From the NCBI GenBank assembly GCA_016287765.1, contig JAEEWS010000019.1, positions 1-44,468 of the forward strand: a stretch of 44,468 bases of DNA. The letters run 5' to 3'. The stretch is from Lachnospiraceae bacterium (GTDB lineage Bacteria > Bacillota_A > Clostridia > Lachnospirales > Lachnospiraceae). The number at the start of each line of letters is the position of its first letter. Position 1 is the first letter of the stretch. The translations under genes and the position numbers were made by a program. Of this stretch, positions 1-9,017 are shown piece by piece. Under the pieces are notes generated by a model. It searched no databases and was not told where the DNA came from. It saw only the letters and a list, made by a program, of their open reading frames with translations.

Positions 1-152
1 GGAACATTTTCGACAAATATGTTTATATTTCCCAGACACAAGATCGGAAGCAGCATACCGAGAGCAAAAGATACAGCCACTATTATGTTTACACTTCGAC
101 GCCTGTAAAAATTTATCAGTGCGTCATATATCGTATATTTTAGTTTTTGCAT
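1..152 (-). CDS. Partial membrane protein (5' end only)
   Basis: Reading leftward from an ATG at 152, about 50 codons stay open to the window edge. The product begins MQKLKYTIYDALINFYRRR, a basic amphipathic start, followed by a hydrophobic segment (about residues 21-42) that looks like a first membrane helix. A GGTGGAG ribosome binding site sits about 8 bases before the ATG. This start resembles FtsX/MacB-type permease subunits, but 50 residues cannot prove that. It is the next gene after the MBOAT acyltransferase, about 60 bases downstream on the same strand, so it may be the last gene of that operon. The 3' end is outside the window. Confidence 0.5.
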   Translation of the reverse strand, partial: MQKLKYTIYDALINFYRRRSVNIIVAVSFALGMLLPILCLGNINIFVENV

Positions 153-211
153 ATGCGTTACTCCACCATTATCTCCTGTCAGAGACTATGGTTCTTTTCA
201 GATTTTTTCCT

Positions 212-1729
212 CTAAAACCTCGTGTAAATGAACTGCCCCGCGTCATATCCCACGCCGTACATGCCCAAAAGCAATATCGCCGTGAAAAGCACCGCAAAAG
301 CGCCGTATCTCAAGATCCAGGGCTTGTTCCAAAGCTTGTCCCTGAAGAACCCGTCTCCCTTAAGAAGGCTTACTGTGAGCATGAGTACCGCTCCCACTCC
401 CAGAATGATCCAATCCCGGAGTGCCAGCCCCATGGCTTCAAATCCTGCTGTAAGCCCCTGTCCTCCAAAACCGAAAATTGAAACCAGACGGGTAAAGAAA
501 AGAGGAACGCTCTTAAAAATATCAAACTGCATTAAGAGGCTCACGATGAACACAGTACGAAGACTCATGAACACCCGATAAATCCGGGATGACGCCCACT
601 TGCATTTATTATGGAAGAAGGCATAGGCAGGCTCGAGTTCTTCGGATATCATAAGGATCGCGAAGTGGAGCATGGCCCAGGTCACGTAATTGGCAGCGAA
701 CCCGTGCCAAAGTCCGGTGGCAAACCAGACTAGGGCTGATGCCAGATAAACAGGTATCCGCTTTCCCACTCTTTCCCCGAAATGCTTTCTGGTAAATTTA
801 AGCAGTTTCTTCATAGGAGGACACACGGAAACCGGGTAGAACAGATAGGTCTTGAACCAGGCTGCCATGGTGATGTGCCATCTTCTCCAATATTCTTTAA
901 GAGATGTTGAGAAGAAGGGTCTGTCAAAGTTCTCCTGAACTTTTATGCCCAGCATCTCAGACATTCCGATGGTTATATCAATGCCTCCGGTAAAGTCAGA
1001 GTAGAGTTCAAGGGTGTAAAGCACCATTCCCGCAAGGACCCAGACTCCTCTGTAGGAGGTTTCGTTTTCCACGATAGCGGATACCGCCACAAATACTCTG
1101 TCCGCGATCACCAGCTTTTTAAAGAAGCCCCAAAGCACACGAAGAAGGCCGCGTCCCATAGCGTCCCATGAAAAGGCATGATCTTCGTACAAAGTCTCCG
1201 TCAATTTCCCATAATCTGTAAGAGGTCCCTGGATCACCACCGGGAAGAAGGATATATAAAGCAGGAACTTAAAGAAATTTCTTTCCGCCTTCACGGTTTT
1301 TCTGTTCACATCCACCAGATATCCTATGGCCCTTAAGGTATAATAGGATATGCCGAGTACCGCTATCAGACTTCCGATCTTTACAAAAGCCAAAGCTCCA
1401 ACATTTATGACAACGCAAACAGCGATCAGAAGATTTTTCTTAAAACCATATCTCTTTCTGATCTCTTTCTTTTCTTCTTTTGTAAGTTCACCGTTTTCCC
1501 TGATCTTATCCTGCTGCTCATTTTGAAGCTTTTCCAGCCCCAATGCTCCGAAGAACATCACAGCTGCGGTTCCGATAATGAAAGCCAGTGCTCCCACGCC
1601 GTTCAAGGCATAGAACAAAAGGCTCATTATAAGGAGTACAGGCCACTTGGGACTGTTCTTCGGGATCACATAGTAGATGAGCAATGTGACCAGCAAAAAT
1701 CCGATGAATTCATAGGATGTAAAATACAC
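212..1729 (-). CDS. MBOAT-family O-acyltransferase (DltB/AlgI-like)
   Basis: A 505-residue polytopic membrane protein of the MBOAT family, which moves acyl groups across or onto surface polymers. The family signature is clear: WRRWHITMAAWF (His285) and the conserved TGLWHG motif with the putative catalytic His342, among about ten hydrophobic segments. A charged cytoplasmic loop rich in Lys/Glu lies at residues 66-98. The start codon is GTG at 1729, with AAAGG about 9 bases before it. It follows the carrier-protein gene by 19 bases. In DltB and AlgI the partner is a charged carrier or acyl donor; the small carrier protein next door is the obvious candidate. The acyl group and acceptor polymer are unknown, so the name dltB is not assigned. 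Confidence 0.9.
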   Translation of the reverse strand: MYFTSYEFIGFLLVTLLIYYVIPKNSPKWPVLLIMSLLFYALNGVGALAFIIGTAAVMFFGALGLEKLQNEQQDKIRENGELTKEEKKEIRKRYGFKKNLLIAVCVVINVGALAFVKIGSLIAVLGISYYTLRAIGYLVDVNRKTVKAERNFFKFLLYISFFPVVIQGPLTDYGKLTETLYEDHAFSWDAMGRGLLRVLWGFFKKLVIADRVFVAVSAIVENETSYRGVWVLAGMVLYTLELYSDFTGGIDITIGMSEMLGIKVQENFDRPFFSTSLKEYWRRWHITMAAWFKTYLFYPVSVCPPMKKLLKFTRKHFGERVGKRIPVYLASALVWFATGLWHGFAANYVTWAMLHFAILMISEELEPAYAFFHNKCKWASSRIYRVFMSLRTVFIVSLLMQFDIFKSVPLFFTRLVSIFGFGGQGLTAGFEAMGLALRDWIILGVGAVLMLTVSLLKGDGFFRDKLWNKPWILRYGAFAVLFTAILLLGMYGVGYDAGQFIYTRF

Positions 1730-1748
1730 TTAAGGTTACCTTTCTTTA

Positions 1749-1982
1749 TCAGCCCTCTTCTTCCCTGATCCTTTCGATCAGATCGTAAAGCGCATCCGCA
1801 GAATTAAAGTTTTCAGGGGTGATATCCTTTGCTCCGATTGTAACATCCATCCTCTCTCCGATCTCCGTTACCAGTGTTACGATGTCAAAGGAATCCAGGA
1901 TCCCGTCATCGATCAGCGCATCCTCTTCTTCAAAATCCACATCCGGATGCAGTTCCGATAAAATATCAAGTAATTCGTCCAT
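1749..1982 (-). CDS. Acyl/aminoacyl carrier protein (DltC-like)
   Basis: A small acidic protein of 77 residues with the carrier-protein fold signature. The phosphopantetheine attachment site is LDSFDI, with Ser31 as the modified residue, and hydrophobic helices flank it on both sides. It probably carries the acyl or aminoacyl group activated by the adenylation enzyme two genes upstream and hands it to the MBOAT protein downstream. Length and acidity match DltC and stand-alone acyl carrier proteins. It starts 14 bases after the SGNH-like gene stop, with a GAGAAGGTGAG-like ribosome binding site in the gap. Sequence alone cannot separate an aminoacyl carrier from a fatty-acyl carrier. Confidence 0.88.
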   Translation of the reverse strand: MDELLDILSELHPDVDFEEEDALIDDGILDSFDIVTLVTEIGERMDVTIGAKDITPENFNSADALYDLIERIREEEG

Positions 1983-1996
1983 TTTTTCTCACCTTC

Positions 1997-3496
1997 TCAT
2001 TCCAAAATTGTTGAAAGGTACTGGATCTGGGTTATCTGTCCCCCTTTAAGGAAGAATCTAAGCTTCATGCCGCCTTTTTCATAAACCAGTCCGTTTCCTT
2101 CTTCTTTTCCGATGCCATAGATCGCCTCCATCTCATTAAGGCTCATCCCTATGTATGCTCCTTCCTGAGTTTCAGCCAGGTCATCCTTAAATATCACGGC
2201 GGAAATATATTCCGTTCCCGATACTTCATAGGTATTTATTTCAAAGCTGCCGTAATTGTAAACCCTGTCCATGCCTTCAAACGCACAGCTGGGTGCCTCG
2301 TATACACTTTCATACTCCGGCATCTTTTCTATCAGTTCCTTTGCCGCAGCATCCATTGCCACATCCACGCCCTCAAAGCTGAAGATCCAGCCTTCCGTCT
2401 TGGCTTCCGACGCCTTTAAAACAAGGGTGGGCGTAGGCTCCGGCGTCCTTGTTGCTTCCGGAGTCTGTGACGCCTTTGCGGTTTCAAGCTGCTTTGATAT
2501 CTCATTATAATACAGTCGGATCTTCTCATCCCAGGCCGCTGCCAGTTCCGGTTCTCCGCTCCTGTCCTTTAGTCCGTATTCTTCCGAAAGGATCTTTCCA
2601 AGATGCTCCGTGATCTTGTCTGCACCGTAGACATTTAAGTGAAGCCCGCCGTCATATGTATCCTCGGTAAAATCCAGACCTGTTTCATCCGTCAGTTCCA
2701 GATAATTGATATACTTAAGACCTCTTGTAAATGCAAAATCCTCTATCTGATCTTCCCACTCCTGATACCAGTAGGGATAGAGGCTGGGCGCTTTTACCAG
2801 GATCAGCTCTATGCCCTTTTTATCACACAGGTCTGCCAGCATGTTCATATATTTCCATGCCTTGTCACCAAAGTTGTAATCCGCGAGCAGCTTTCCCTCC
2901 GGCACATTTTCCGCAGGCTTCGTGTCTGCCCTCAGATAATAGCCGTTGTAGGACACTCTTTCCGTCTTAAACATATATTTAAGATCGTCGGAGCTCAGTT
3001 TAAACAGCCTGTCGTGATAGCGGAGCAAGGGGAAAACATATTCTATAAAATGCTCCTCCTCGGTCATGGAGGCATTGATGGCCCTGATCTTTGGCAAGCC
3101 CCACTTCATCCCCTCCAGGGTTATCCTGTTGTAGGCTTCGCTCTGGGGCTCGTTGTACTTCATGGCCAGCACGTTCATCACCACCACCTTGGGTGTTTCG
3201 TACCTTAATGCATCCTCCAGCATATAATAGGACTGCCACACCAGCTGCTGGGCACTGCCTCTTATATAGGAGTTTATACCGTAATGCTCCCAGAGATACA
3301 CGGGGTCAAAGTTTTCATAGGCCTCACAGTCTCCCAGGAACAACACCTCATGATCCGGCTCATCCCTGTAATATTCTGCTGTAAACGCTCCTTCCGTCAC
3401 ATCCCCGAAGTACTTCGGTACCAAAAGTCTCTGTAAGAACCACAGAGCCGTTACCAAGAGGGCTGTGCAAAGAAGAAGTCTAATGATCTTCTTCAT
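1997..3496 (-). CDS. Surface SGNH-hydrolase-like protein (DltD position)
   Basis: 499 residues. An N-terminal membrane anchor (residues 3-26) is followed by an SGNH-hydrolase-like domain (about 48-305), a Thr/Pro-rich linker (344-357) and a C-terminal domain of unknown function (about 365-499). The first conserved block reads VLFLGDCEAYENF: the position normally held by the catalytic Ser of GDS is Cys57 (codon TGT, checked on the DNA). Asp282 and His286 in YDGGLHLN are candidates for the rest of the triad. It occupies the place of DltD, between the adenylation enzyme and the carrier, so a role in transferring or hydrolysing the acyl group outside the cell is likely. Its start lies inside the previous gene (17-base overlap), which suggests translational coupling. 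Confidence 0.75.
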   Translation of the reverse strand: MKKIIRLLLCTALLVTALWFLQRLLVPKYFGDVTEGAFTAEYYRDEPDHEVLFLGDCEAYENFDPVYLWEHYGINSYIRGSAQQLVWQSYYMLEDALRYETPKVVVMNVLAMKYNEPQSEAYNRITLEGMKWGLPKIRAINASMTEEEHFIEYVFPLLRYHDRLFKLSSDDLKYMFKTERVSYNGYYLRADTKPAENVPEGKLLADYNFGDKAWKYMNMLADLCDKKGIELILVKAPSLYPYWYQEWEDQIEDFAFTRGLKYINYLELTDETGLDFTEDTYDGGLHLNVYGADKITEHLGKILSEEYGLKDRSGEPELAAAWDEKIRLYYNEISKQLETAKASQTPEATRTPEPTPTLVLKASEAKTEGWIFSFEGVDVAMDAAAKELIEKMPEYESVYEAPSCAFEGMDRVYNYGSFEINTYEVSGTEYISAVIFKDDLAETQEGAYIGMSLNEMEAIYGIGKEEGNGLVYEKGGMKLRFFLKGGQITQIQYLSTILE

Positions 3497-4979
3497 TCAG
3501 TTTTTTCCTGTCTATTTTTCCCGTAGCCGTAAAAGGCATGCTCTCCAGCTTCACTATCCTGTTGGGCAGCATATATCTCTGCAGGGACAGTTTGAGTTCC
3601 TTTGTGAGAGCCGCTTTATCCGGATCTCCCACATAGAAAAGGGTGATCTTCCCCGTTTCCTTTGAATGGGTGCAGGCACACATCCTTATCCCCTCTATCC
3701 GGGATACATCCGCTTCTATTTCACCCAGTTCTATCCGGTGTCCCATATGCTTTATCTGATAGTCCTTCCGGGACACAAAGATCAGATCTCCGTTTTCATC
3801 CAAACGTCCCAGATCTCCGGTCTTGTAGATCCGCTCCCGACCGCCCTCTTTATTTTCTTTGTAAACAAAGGAAGCTGCCGTCCTCTCAGGGTCGTTGTAG
3901 TATCCGAGAGCCACACCCTTTCCTCCGATGCAGATCTCTCCGGTCTCTCCCTCACCTACTGTTCTTCCGTCATCTCCCATAAGGAACACTTCCGTTCCCT
4001 TAAAGGGCTTTCCGATGGGGATGGCATCCTTAACTTCATAGTCCGCAGGTATCTCAAAAAATGTGCTTACGCCGGTACATTCCGTAGGCCCGTAGAGGTT
4101 GAACATCCTTGCCCCGGGCATAGCTTTTCTCCACAGTTCAAACTGTTTCACCGGAAAGACCTCCCCCACAAAGGTAATGGTCTTCACCCATTCCGGCTTA
4201 ACCAGATCCAGGGTTCCGAAGGCCGATACAAAGGTAAGAGCCGAAACCACCCAGCAAAGGGTGTTGATCTTTTCTTTGTTTAAAAATTCCACCAGCGGGA
4301 CCGGTGTCTTAAACAGTTCCCTCGGTATCAGGACCGTGGTCGCTCCCGTCTTTACGGTGCACAGGATCTCCTTAAGACTTGCATCAAAGTAGAACGGAGC
4401 CTGCTCTCCGAACCTGTTGTTTTCGGTTATACCCAGAGTATCTGAAAGCACCTCTGCGTAATTCACCACAGAATCATGGCTGCAGGCAACTCCCTTGGGG
4501 ATCCCGGTGGATCCGGATGTAAAGAGCACATAGGCCGGGTCGCTGCCTTTTGTCCTTTCAAAGGCTTTCTCCAATGCAGCCTCATCGACTTCTCCCTTAA
4601 GCATATCCTTCCACAGCACCTTTTCACTTTCATCCTTAAAAGCTTTGGCGATCTCTATGGTGGTTTCATCACATATTATAATTCCGGTCTTAACATTTTC
4701 AAGTATCAGTTCTATCCTTCTCTTTGGCATCTCTTCGTCTATGGGCACATAGTGATTTCCGCTGTAAAGTACCGCAAAAAAAGCCGCCACTTCTTCCGGA
4801 CTCTTTTTCATAAAGACCACTATTGGCTTTTTTACCAGATTGTTTTCACAAAGAAAAGAAGCGCCCTTTCTCGACGCATCAAAAAGCTCCCGAAAGGTAA
4901 GCCCATGGTTTCCGTCCGTAAAGGCCTGCTTTTCGGGAAATACTCCGACTGTTTGGTTTAAATACTGTACAATATTCAT
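3480..4979 (-). CDS. Amino-acid adenylation enzyme (DltA-like)
   Basis: A stand-alone adenylation domain of 499 residues, the usual length of D-alanine-carrier ligase. Core motifs are intact: the phosphate loop YVLFTSGSTGIPKGV (150-164), NLYGPTE (294-300), YKTGDLGR, and the C-terminal catalytic lysine in TGKIDRKKL. The substrate amino-group contact expected in DltA is present (Asp199 in FYFDASL). The Cys of the DltA FCGE motif, which contacts the D-Ala methyl group, is replaced by Val271 (FVGEVFP). D-alanine specificity is therefore doubtful. It probably charges the carrier protein encoded at 1749-1982. The ATG follows the stop of the transglutaminase gene with no gap. Confidence 0.88.
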   Translation of the reverse strand: MNIVQYLNQTVGVFPEKQAFTDGNHGLTFRELFDASRKGASFLCENNLVKKPIVVFMKKSPEEVAAFFAVLYSGNHYVPIDEEMPKRRIELILENVKTGIIICDETTIEIAKAFKDESEKVLWKDMLKGEVDEAALEKAFERTKGSDPAYVLFTSGSTGIPKGVACSHDSVVNYAEVLSDTLGITENNRFGEQAPFYFDASLKEILCTVKTGATTVLIPRELFKTPVPLVEFLNKEKINTLCWVVSALTFVSAFGTLDLVKPEWVKTITFVGEVFPVKQFELWRKAMPGARMFNLYGPTECTGVSTFFEIPADYEVKDAIPIGKPFKGTEVFLMGDDGRTVGEGETGEICIGGKGVALGYYNDPERTAASFVYKENKEGGRERIYKTGDLGRLDENGDLIFVSRKDYQIKHMGHRIELGEIEADVSRIEGIRMCACTHSKETGKITLFYVGDPDKAALTKELKLSLQRYMLPNRIVKLESMPFTATGKIDRKKLNEEDH

Positions 4980-5954
4980 CTATTGAATTTCCGGATAAAG
5001 TGTTGCATCGAAAACGTGCTGGTTTCTGATGGCTCCTGAACCCGATCTTTTAAGTCTTTCGGTGGTCCACATGAAGATACCCTGTTCGCGTGCTTCCTTG
5101 TCTGCCGTATCAGGATGCCATACAGTGGTATCAAAATGATACCAGCCGTCTCCGGTATTTACCAGGTTCCAGATGTGAGGATCGTTATTGGTGGGATATT
5201 TTTTAATATCGAGGTTAGGTATGCCTGCTTTGGTAAGAAGCACCTTAGACGTGGCTGCAAACACGTTGCAGTCCCCGATATTATCCTCAAGTCCGTAATA
5301 GGCGTTTTCTATATAGTCATTTCCTTTTCTGTCCTGGTATTTCACAGTGTGGTGGACGTACTCAAATATGGCCCGGGCCTTTTCCGTCATAGTCATGTCT
5401 TCGGTCAATATCCTGCCCAGAACCGTATCCGCCAGGGCATATACTTCGTCGGGAGACGCCTTTGACACCAGCACCGACACCTTGACCTCGGCTGTGTTTC
5501 CCGCCTTATCCTTTGCATGGTATGTTATCTCATAGGTTCCGGCTTTTGAAATGTCCACATTGCTCTTATCCACCCAGAGATTGGGGTTTTCCCCCCTAAA
5601 GGAGAAGGTCTCTCCGCTGTTATCCGTGGCAATCACGTTTCTTGTATAAGATATGGTACCGTTCACCTTTGCTTCTATATCCGTAGCGCCGATGATAACG
5701 GGCGGCTCATAGTCCGGAGCCAAAGTCACCGTAGGCGTGGGGGTATCCGTGGGTCTGGGTGTGGGCGTGTCCGTGGCCGTGGGAAAGGGCGTGGGGGTGT
5801 GAGTGGGCGTGATCGAGGGCGAAACCGTCTTCACCGTAGGCTTTACCCCTGCGTGACCGCCGGGCGTCTTGTCATCCCCGCAACCCGCCAAGCAAAAGCA
5901 AAGTACAAAAGCCGTACAGATTATGAATTTATATTCTTTTAAAAACTTAAACAT
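4980..5954 (-). CDS. Transglutaminase-like lipoprotein with Ig-like domain
   Basis: 324 residues. A lipoprotein signal ends in CLAGC with Cys25 as the lipidated residue. It is followed by a Thr/Pro-repeat linker (38-80), an Ig-like all-beta domain (about 83-165, ending in a KDKAGN-type hairpin), and a transglutaminase/protease-like domain (about 168-320). The catalytic triad is visible: Cys229 in GDCNVF, His260 in DPHIWN and Asp275 in YHFDTT. The protein is expected on the outer face of the membrane, reaching into the wall through its linker. Such domains cut or cross-link amide bonds, and the substrate is unknown. It lies 3 bases after the sortase gene, so the two are probably co-translated. 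Confidence 0.85.
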   Translation of the reverse strand: MFKFLKEYKFIICTAFVLCFCLAGCGDDKTPGGHAGVKPTVKTVSPSITPTHTPTPFPTATDTPTPRPTDTPTPTVTLAPDYEPPVIIGATDIEAKVNGTISYTRNVIATDNSGETFSFRGENPNLWVDKSNVDISKAGTYEITYHAKDKAGNTAEVKVSVLVSKASPDEVYALADTVLGRILTEDMTMTEKARAIFEYVHHTVKYQDRKGNDYIENAYYGLEDNIGDCNVFAATSKVLLTKAGIPNLDIKKYPTNNDPHIWNLVNTGDGWYHFDTTVWHPDTADKEAREQGIFMWTTERLKRSGSGAIRNQHVFDATLYPEIQ

Positions 5955-5957
5955 TTA

Positions 5958-6965
5958 TTACTCTACCCTTACCGCCACCAGGCACACTCTGCCGTTTTCA
6001 TTTTTTCTGCCTGTTTCGTCTGTGGGGGAACAGGTGGAAAGGACCATGAATTCATCACCGTAGGAAGCATTGAATTCGGGAAGTTCATTCTCGTTGTGGC
6101 TCATTACGTTGGCATACCAATAAACAAACTCTTCCTCGGTCATATTGCCCTTAAAAGCATAATACTTAAACTTGGGATCATCGTAATTTGAATAGTCCAT
6201 ACGATCCGCACTGGTAAACACGTGACTCCTGAAGCAGGATATCACCTTATAAACTCTGTGCTCATATAATGTATCATAATCGATATACAAATGCTCTTTT
6301 GCATATTCCGTCTCAAGGAATTTATACAGATATCCGAACATGGTACCGTCAGCCATGTTGTGACCGTAGATCAGAAGTATGTCCGAAGGTTCTTCTCCTC
6401 CCACGTAATTGTCCTCTTTATAGCCCACACCGCTGATGCTGTTCTGGTCCATAAAAAGGCTTCCTCTTTTAAGCGGTGCCTTATCCACTCCCCTGTTTAT
6501 GTAATACTCCATTTCGTTTTCGGGAGTATTGGGATTGTCAAAGGTCTGCATTACGGGATAATCTATCTCGACCCCGAAGGTATTTCTCATAAGGAGATAA
6601 CCCACCACATCGGAATTGTATTCATAAAGATCCATCATGAAGCCGGACTGTATGGCTATGGGACGGGGTGTGGGAGTAGTTGTGGGGGCAGGCGTGAAGG
6701 TGGGTGTTGCAGGACCATTGTTTCCCTCATTTTCATTCGTAACAGGAGTAGGTGTTATCTCCGGTCCTTTTGTAACATTTGCGATAGGCCCGATCTCTGT
6801 CTGCTTATCCCTTGCCTCACGGATCTTCCTAAGTTCTTCCTCATTTTGATGATTTCTCACAAGATGGATAACACCAAACAAAATAAGGGTCAACACAGCC
6901 AGACAAGCTACTGTAAGACCTATATAGCTGATCATTTTATTTTTATTTTTTTTATTGTCACTCAT
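5958..6965 (-). CDS. Class B sortase
   Basis: 335 residues from the ATG at 6965; an in-frame TTG at 6983 is the alternative start, and neither has a strong ribosome binding site. Sortases join surface proteins to peptidoglycan or polymerise pili. One N-terminal membrane helix (about 12-36) is followed by a Thr/Pro-rich stalk (70-102) and a sortase domain (about 110-335). Catalytic residues are His202 in YGHNM, Cys312 in LSTCSP and Arg326 in GRVCLVAVR. The YGHNMxDGxMF context is typical of class B enzymes. As the first gene of the operon it suggests that the products downstream act on, or are attached to, the cell surface. No sorting-signal protein is seen in the window. Confidence 0.92.
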   Translation of the reverse strand: MSDNKKNKNKMISYIGLTVACLAVLTLILFGVIHLVRNHQNEEELRKIREARDKQTEIGPIANVTKGPEITPTPVTNENEGNNGPATPTFTPAPTTTPTPRPIAIQSGFMMDLYEYNSDVVGYLLMRNTFGVEIDYPVMQTFDNPNTPENEMEYYINRGVDKAPLKRGSLFMDQNSISGVGYKEDNYVGGEEPSDILLIYGHNMADGTMFGYLYKFLETEYAKEHLYIDYDTLYEHRVYKVISCFRSHVFTSADRMDYSNYDDPKFKYYAFKGNMTEEEFVYWYANVMSHNENELPEFNASYGDEFMVLSTCSPTDETGRKNENGRVCLVAVRVE

Positions 6966-6999
6966 GTTGTCTTTACCACTCAAGATCTTTTATTAAGAC

Positions 7000-7028
7000 A
7001 TCATATCATAACCCCCACAAAAAGTGAA
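7000..7028 (-). promoter_or_regulatory. Promoter of the sortase/acylation operon
   Basis: On the minus strand, a -35 box TTCACT (7023-7028), a 17-base spacer and a -10 box TATGAT (7000-7005) lie just after the chemoreceptor terminator and about 35 bases before the sortase start. Confidence 0.5.
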
Positions 7029-7039
7029 CACTCCCAAAT

Positions 7040-7077
7040 AAAAAACATCTCAGCCGAAGAACGATCTCCGGCTGAGA
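7040..7077 (-). terminator. Intrinsic terminator of the first chemoreceptor gene
   Basis: A 9-bp stem TCTCAGCCG/CGGCTGAGA (7048-7056 and 7069-7077) is followed on the minus strand by a T-rich tail. It lies 30 bases past the chemoreceptor stop codon and separates it from the sortase operon. Confidence 0.85.
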
Positions 7078-7109
7078 CTTAACTTATCTCTCATCTTAAT
7101 TTTTTAGGT

Positions 7110-8819
7110 TCAAACCTTGTATGAACCAAGGGTTTCGTCAATTTCCGCAATGGTCTTGGCCGTATTACCCGCTGCCTCCGACGTGCTCCTTATGATCTTG
7201 TCCAGCTCACTCACCATCTCGGCGCAGCCTATGATGTCCTGAGTGTTCTGATCCGACGCAGCGGCCACGTCTCTGATGGAGGTCTTGATGGTGCTGATGG
7301 ATTCAAAAACTTCATCCATCTTATTGTGCATTTCCCACATGTCTTTCGACATTCCCTCAGCGCTCTCTGCAAATTCCGAAGAAGAATTCATGAAACTTGC
7401 ATAGTCTTTCTCAACCATTTCATTTATGGTGGTCATCATGGTTTCGGAAATGCCAAGGAAACCTGTGATGGCTTCATTTACTTCATTACTTACTTCCTGG
7501 ATCTCGGAAGCTGCCTTACTGGAATCCTCGGCCAGCTTGCTGATCTCGGAAGCTACTACCGCAAAGCCCCGGCCTGCTTCTCCCGCTCTTGCCGCCTCGA
7601 TGGAGGCATTAAGGGAAAGAAGGTTTGTCTGCTGGGCGATATCCAGGATGCTCAAGGACAGGGTCTGGATCTTTTCCACCGCCTGAGCCTTTTCCTTCTC
7701 GATATCCAGCTCGTTCTTCATCTTATTGATATTCTCGTTGGCTTTTACCGTGGATTCCTCCGCCAGTTTGTGAAGTTTCGCGGAATTGTCATTTATCTCG
7801 TGTACCGCCTCCGCATTTCTTTCCACCATTTCCTTAACGGATTCGGTGGTATCGTAAAGCGCATCGCTCACGTTGCTGGCAGTCTCTATATTTGCCGTGA
7901 TCTCTTCTCCCGAAGCAGCCACGGACTGAAGGTCCGCACTGGCGGTTTCAACGCTCTTTCTGGATGATACCATATCCGAATCTATGGTCTTCATCATATC
8001 GTTTACTTCCTTGGTTCCCTGCTTGGTCTCAGCTATGGTTTCCTGGGTCTTTTGAAGAAGTTTGTTAAGATTCTCTGCGATAACTTCCATTTCATCACCG
8101 GATCTGATCTCTATCCTTTGAGTAAGATCTCCGTTGTCCGAAGCCACTTCCATAACCGCATTGTTTATCTTCACATAGATTTTCTTCTGTCTTGCTCCAA
8201 AGAAAAGGCCGGCAGCAATAGCAACTATAAGTGAAAAGATAAGGCCCGATACGATATATCCACCTGAGGAAGATACCATTTTTGCCGAAGTCTCCGCATC
8301 CAGATCCACACCTACAACTCCCACCACCTTACCTGCGGAATTGTATATGGGGGCATATGCATTGTAAGCCGTTGCCCATTCGTCCGTTATAGGTTCGTCG
8401 GTAACTGCGGGAGTGCCTTTAAGAGCACTGTCCACTTCCGGCTGTTCGTCAGCTATATCTCCGTAGGCAGCAGGTTCTTCCGGATCCGAATCTATTACAA
8501 AAATAAGATTTCCGTTATCATCCCTGGCATATGTGTATACGTAAAGAACGGTTTCACCTTCCAAAAATCCCGAAAGCTCCTTATGTATAACATCATAATC
8601 ACTTCCATACCCGTTGTTTACCACCCGTTCGAACTGGTCACCGTCAATATTGTTGGCAGCCATTTTTGCGACATCCAGCGTCTCGTTTCTGTTTTGGGTC
8701 AACAATGAATTGAAGAGCATCTTATGGGAGATAAAGAACATTAAAAACCCTACCCCCAATGCAGTTAAAGTGATCATTAGAGTAACCTTGAATGAATTTG
8801 ACATCTTTCGTGTCTTCAT
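7110..8819 (-). CDS. Methyl-accepting chemotaxis protein
   Basis: 569 residues from ATG 8819. This start is chosen over an upstream in-frame ATG (8840) because CCGGAGG sits 7 bases before it. The layout is a membrane helix (about 10-33), an extracytoplasmic Cache-like sensor (about 34-185), a second helix (about 190-212), a HAMP linker and a long signalling coiled coil. The conserved hairpin [16 protein letters not shown] that contacts CheA/CheW is intact. The sensor is predicted to bind a small extracellular ligand and to control the flagellar phosphorelay through CheA; the ligand is unknown. It is a single-gene unit with its own terminator. Confidence 0.95.
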   Translation of the reverse strand: MKTRKMSNSFKVTLMITLTALGVGFLMFFISHKMLFNSLLTQNRNETLDVAKMAANNIDGDQFERVVNNGYGSDYDVIHKELSGFLEGETVLYVYTYARDDNGNLIFVIDSDPEEPAAYGDIADEQPEVDSALKGTPAVTDEPITDEWATAYNAYAPIYNSAGKVVGVVGVDLDAETSAKMVSSSGGYIVSGLIFSLIVAIAAGLFFGARQKKIYVKINNAVMEVASDNGDLTQRIEIRSGDEMEVIAENLNKLLQKTQETIAETKQGTKEVNDMMKTIDSDMVSSRKSVETASADLQSVAASGEEITANIETASNVSDALYDTTESVKEMVERNAEAVHEINDNSAKLHKLAEESTVKANENINKMKNELDIEKEKAQAVEKIQTLSLSILDIAQQTNLLSLNASIEAARAGEAGRGFAVVASEISKLAEDSSKAASEIQEVSNEVNEAITGFLGISETMMTTINEMVEKDYASFMNSSSEFAESAEGMSKDMWEMHNKMDEVFESISTIKTSIRDVAAASDQNTQDIIGCAEMVSELDKIIRSTSEAAGNTAKTIAEIDETLGSYKV

Positions 8820-8961
8820 AAGACTACCTCCGGAATGCAATTTAAAACCTTCCTCATTTATTTTTATTGTGTCCTTTTATGTTATCATCAAAAGCACAAC
8901 AAATGTCACTCAAAATCCCGTGATTTTGTATATTTTCAAACTTTTTTCCATAAAAAGCATT

Positions 8962-8993
8962 AAAAAAGACCGCAGATTTTATCTTCTGCGGTC
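8962..8993 (-). terminator. Intrinsic terminator of the CDF exporter gene
   Basis: A perfect 9-bp stem GACCGCAGA/TCTGCGGTC (8968-8976, 8985-8993) is followed on the minus strand by TTTTTT. It lies 25 bases after the CDF stop codon. Confidence 0.9.
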
Positions 8994-9017
8994 CAATACA
9001 CTCCAAAAGCAATTTTT

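Noticed and set aside
2639..3208. Plus-strand open frame inside the SGNH-like gene
   Set aside because: Shadow of the minus-strand gene; no ribosome binding site and no recognisable domain. The same holds for the plus-strand frames in the adenylation, sortase, GH94, GH43 and ABC genes.
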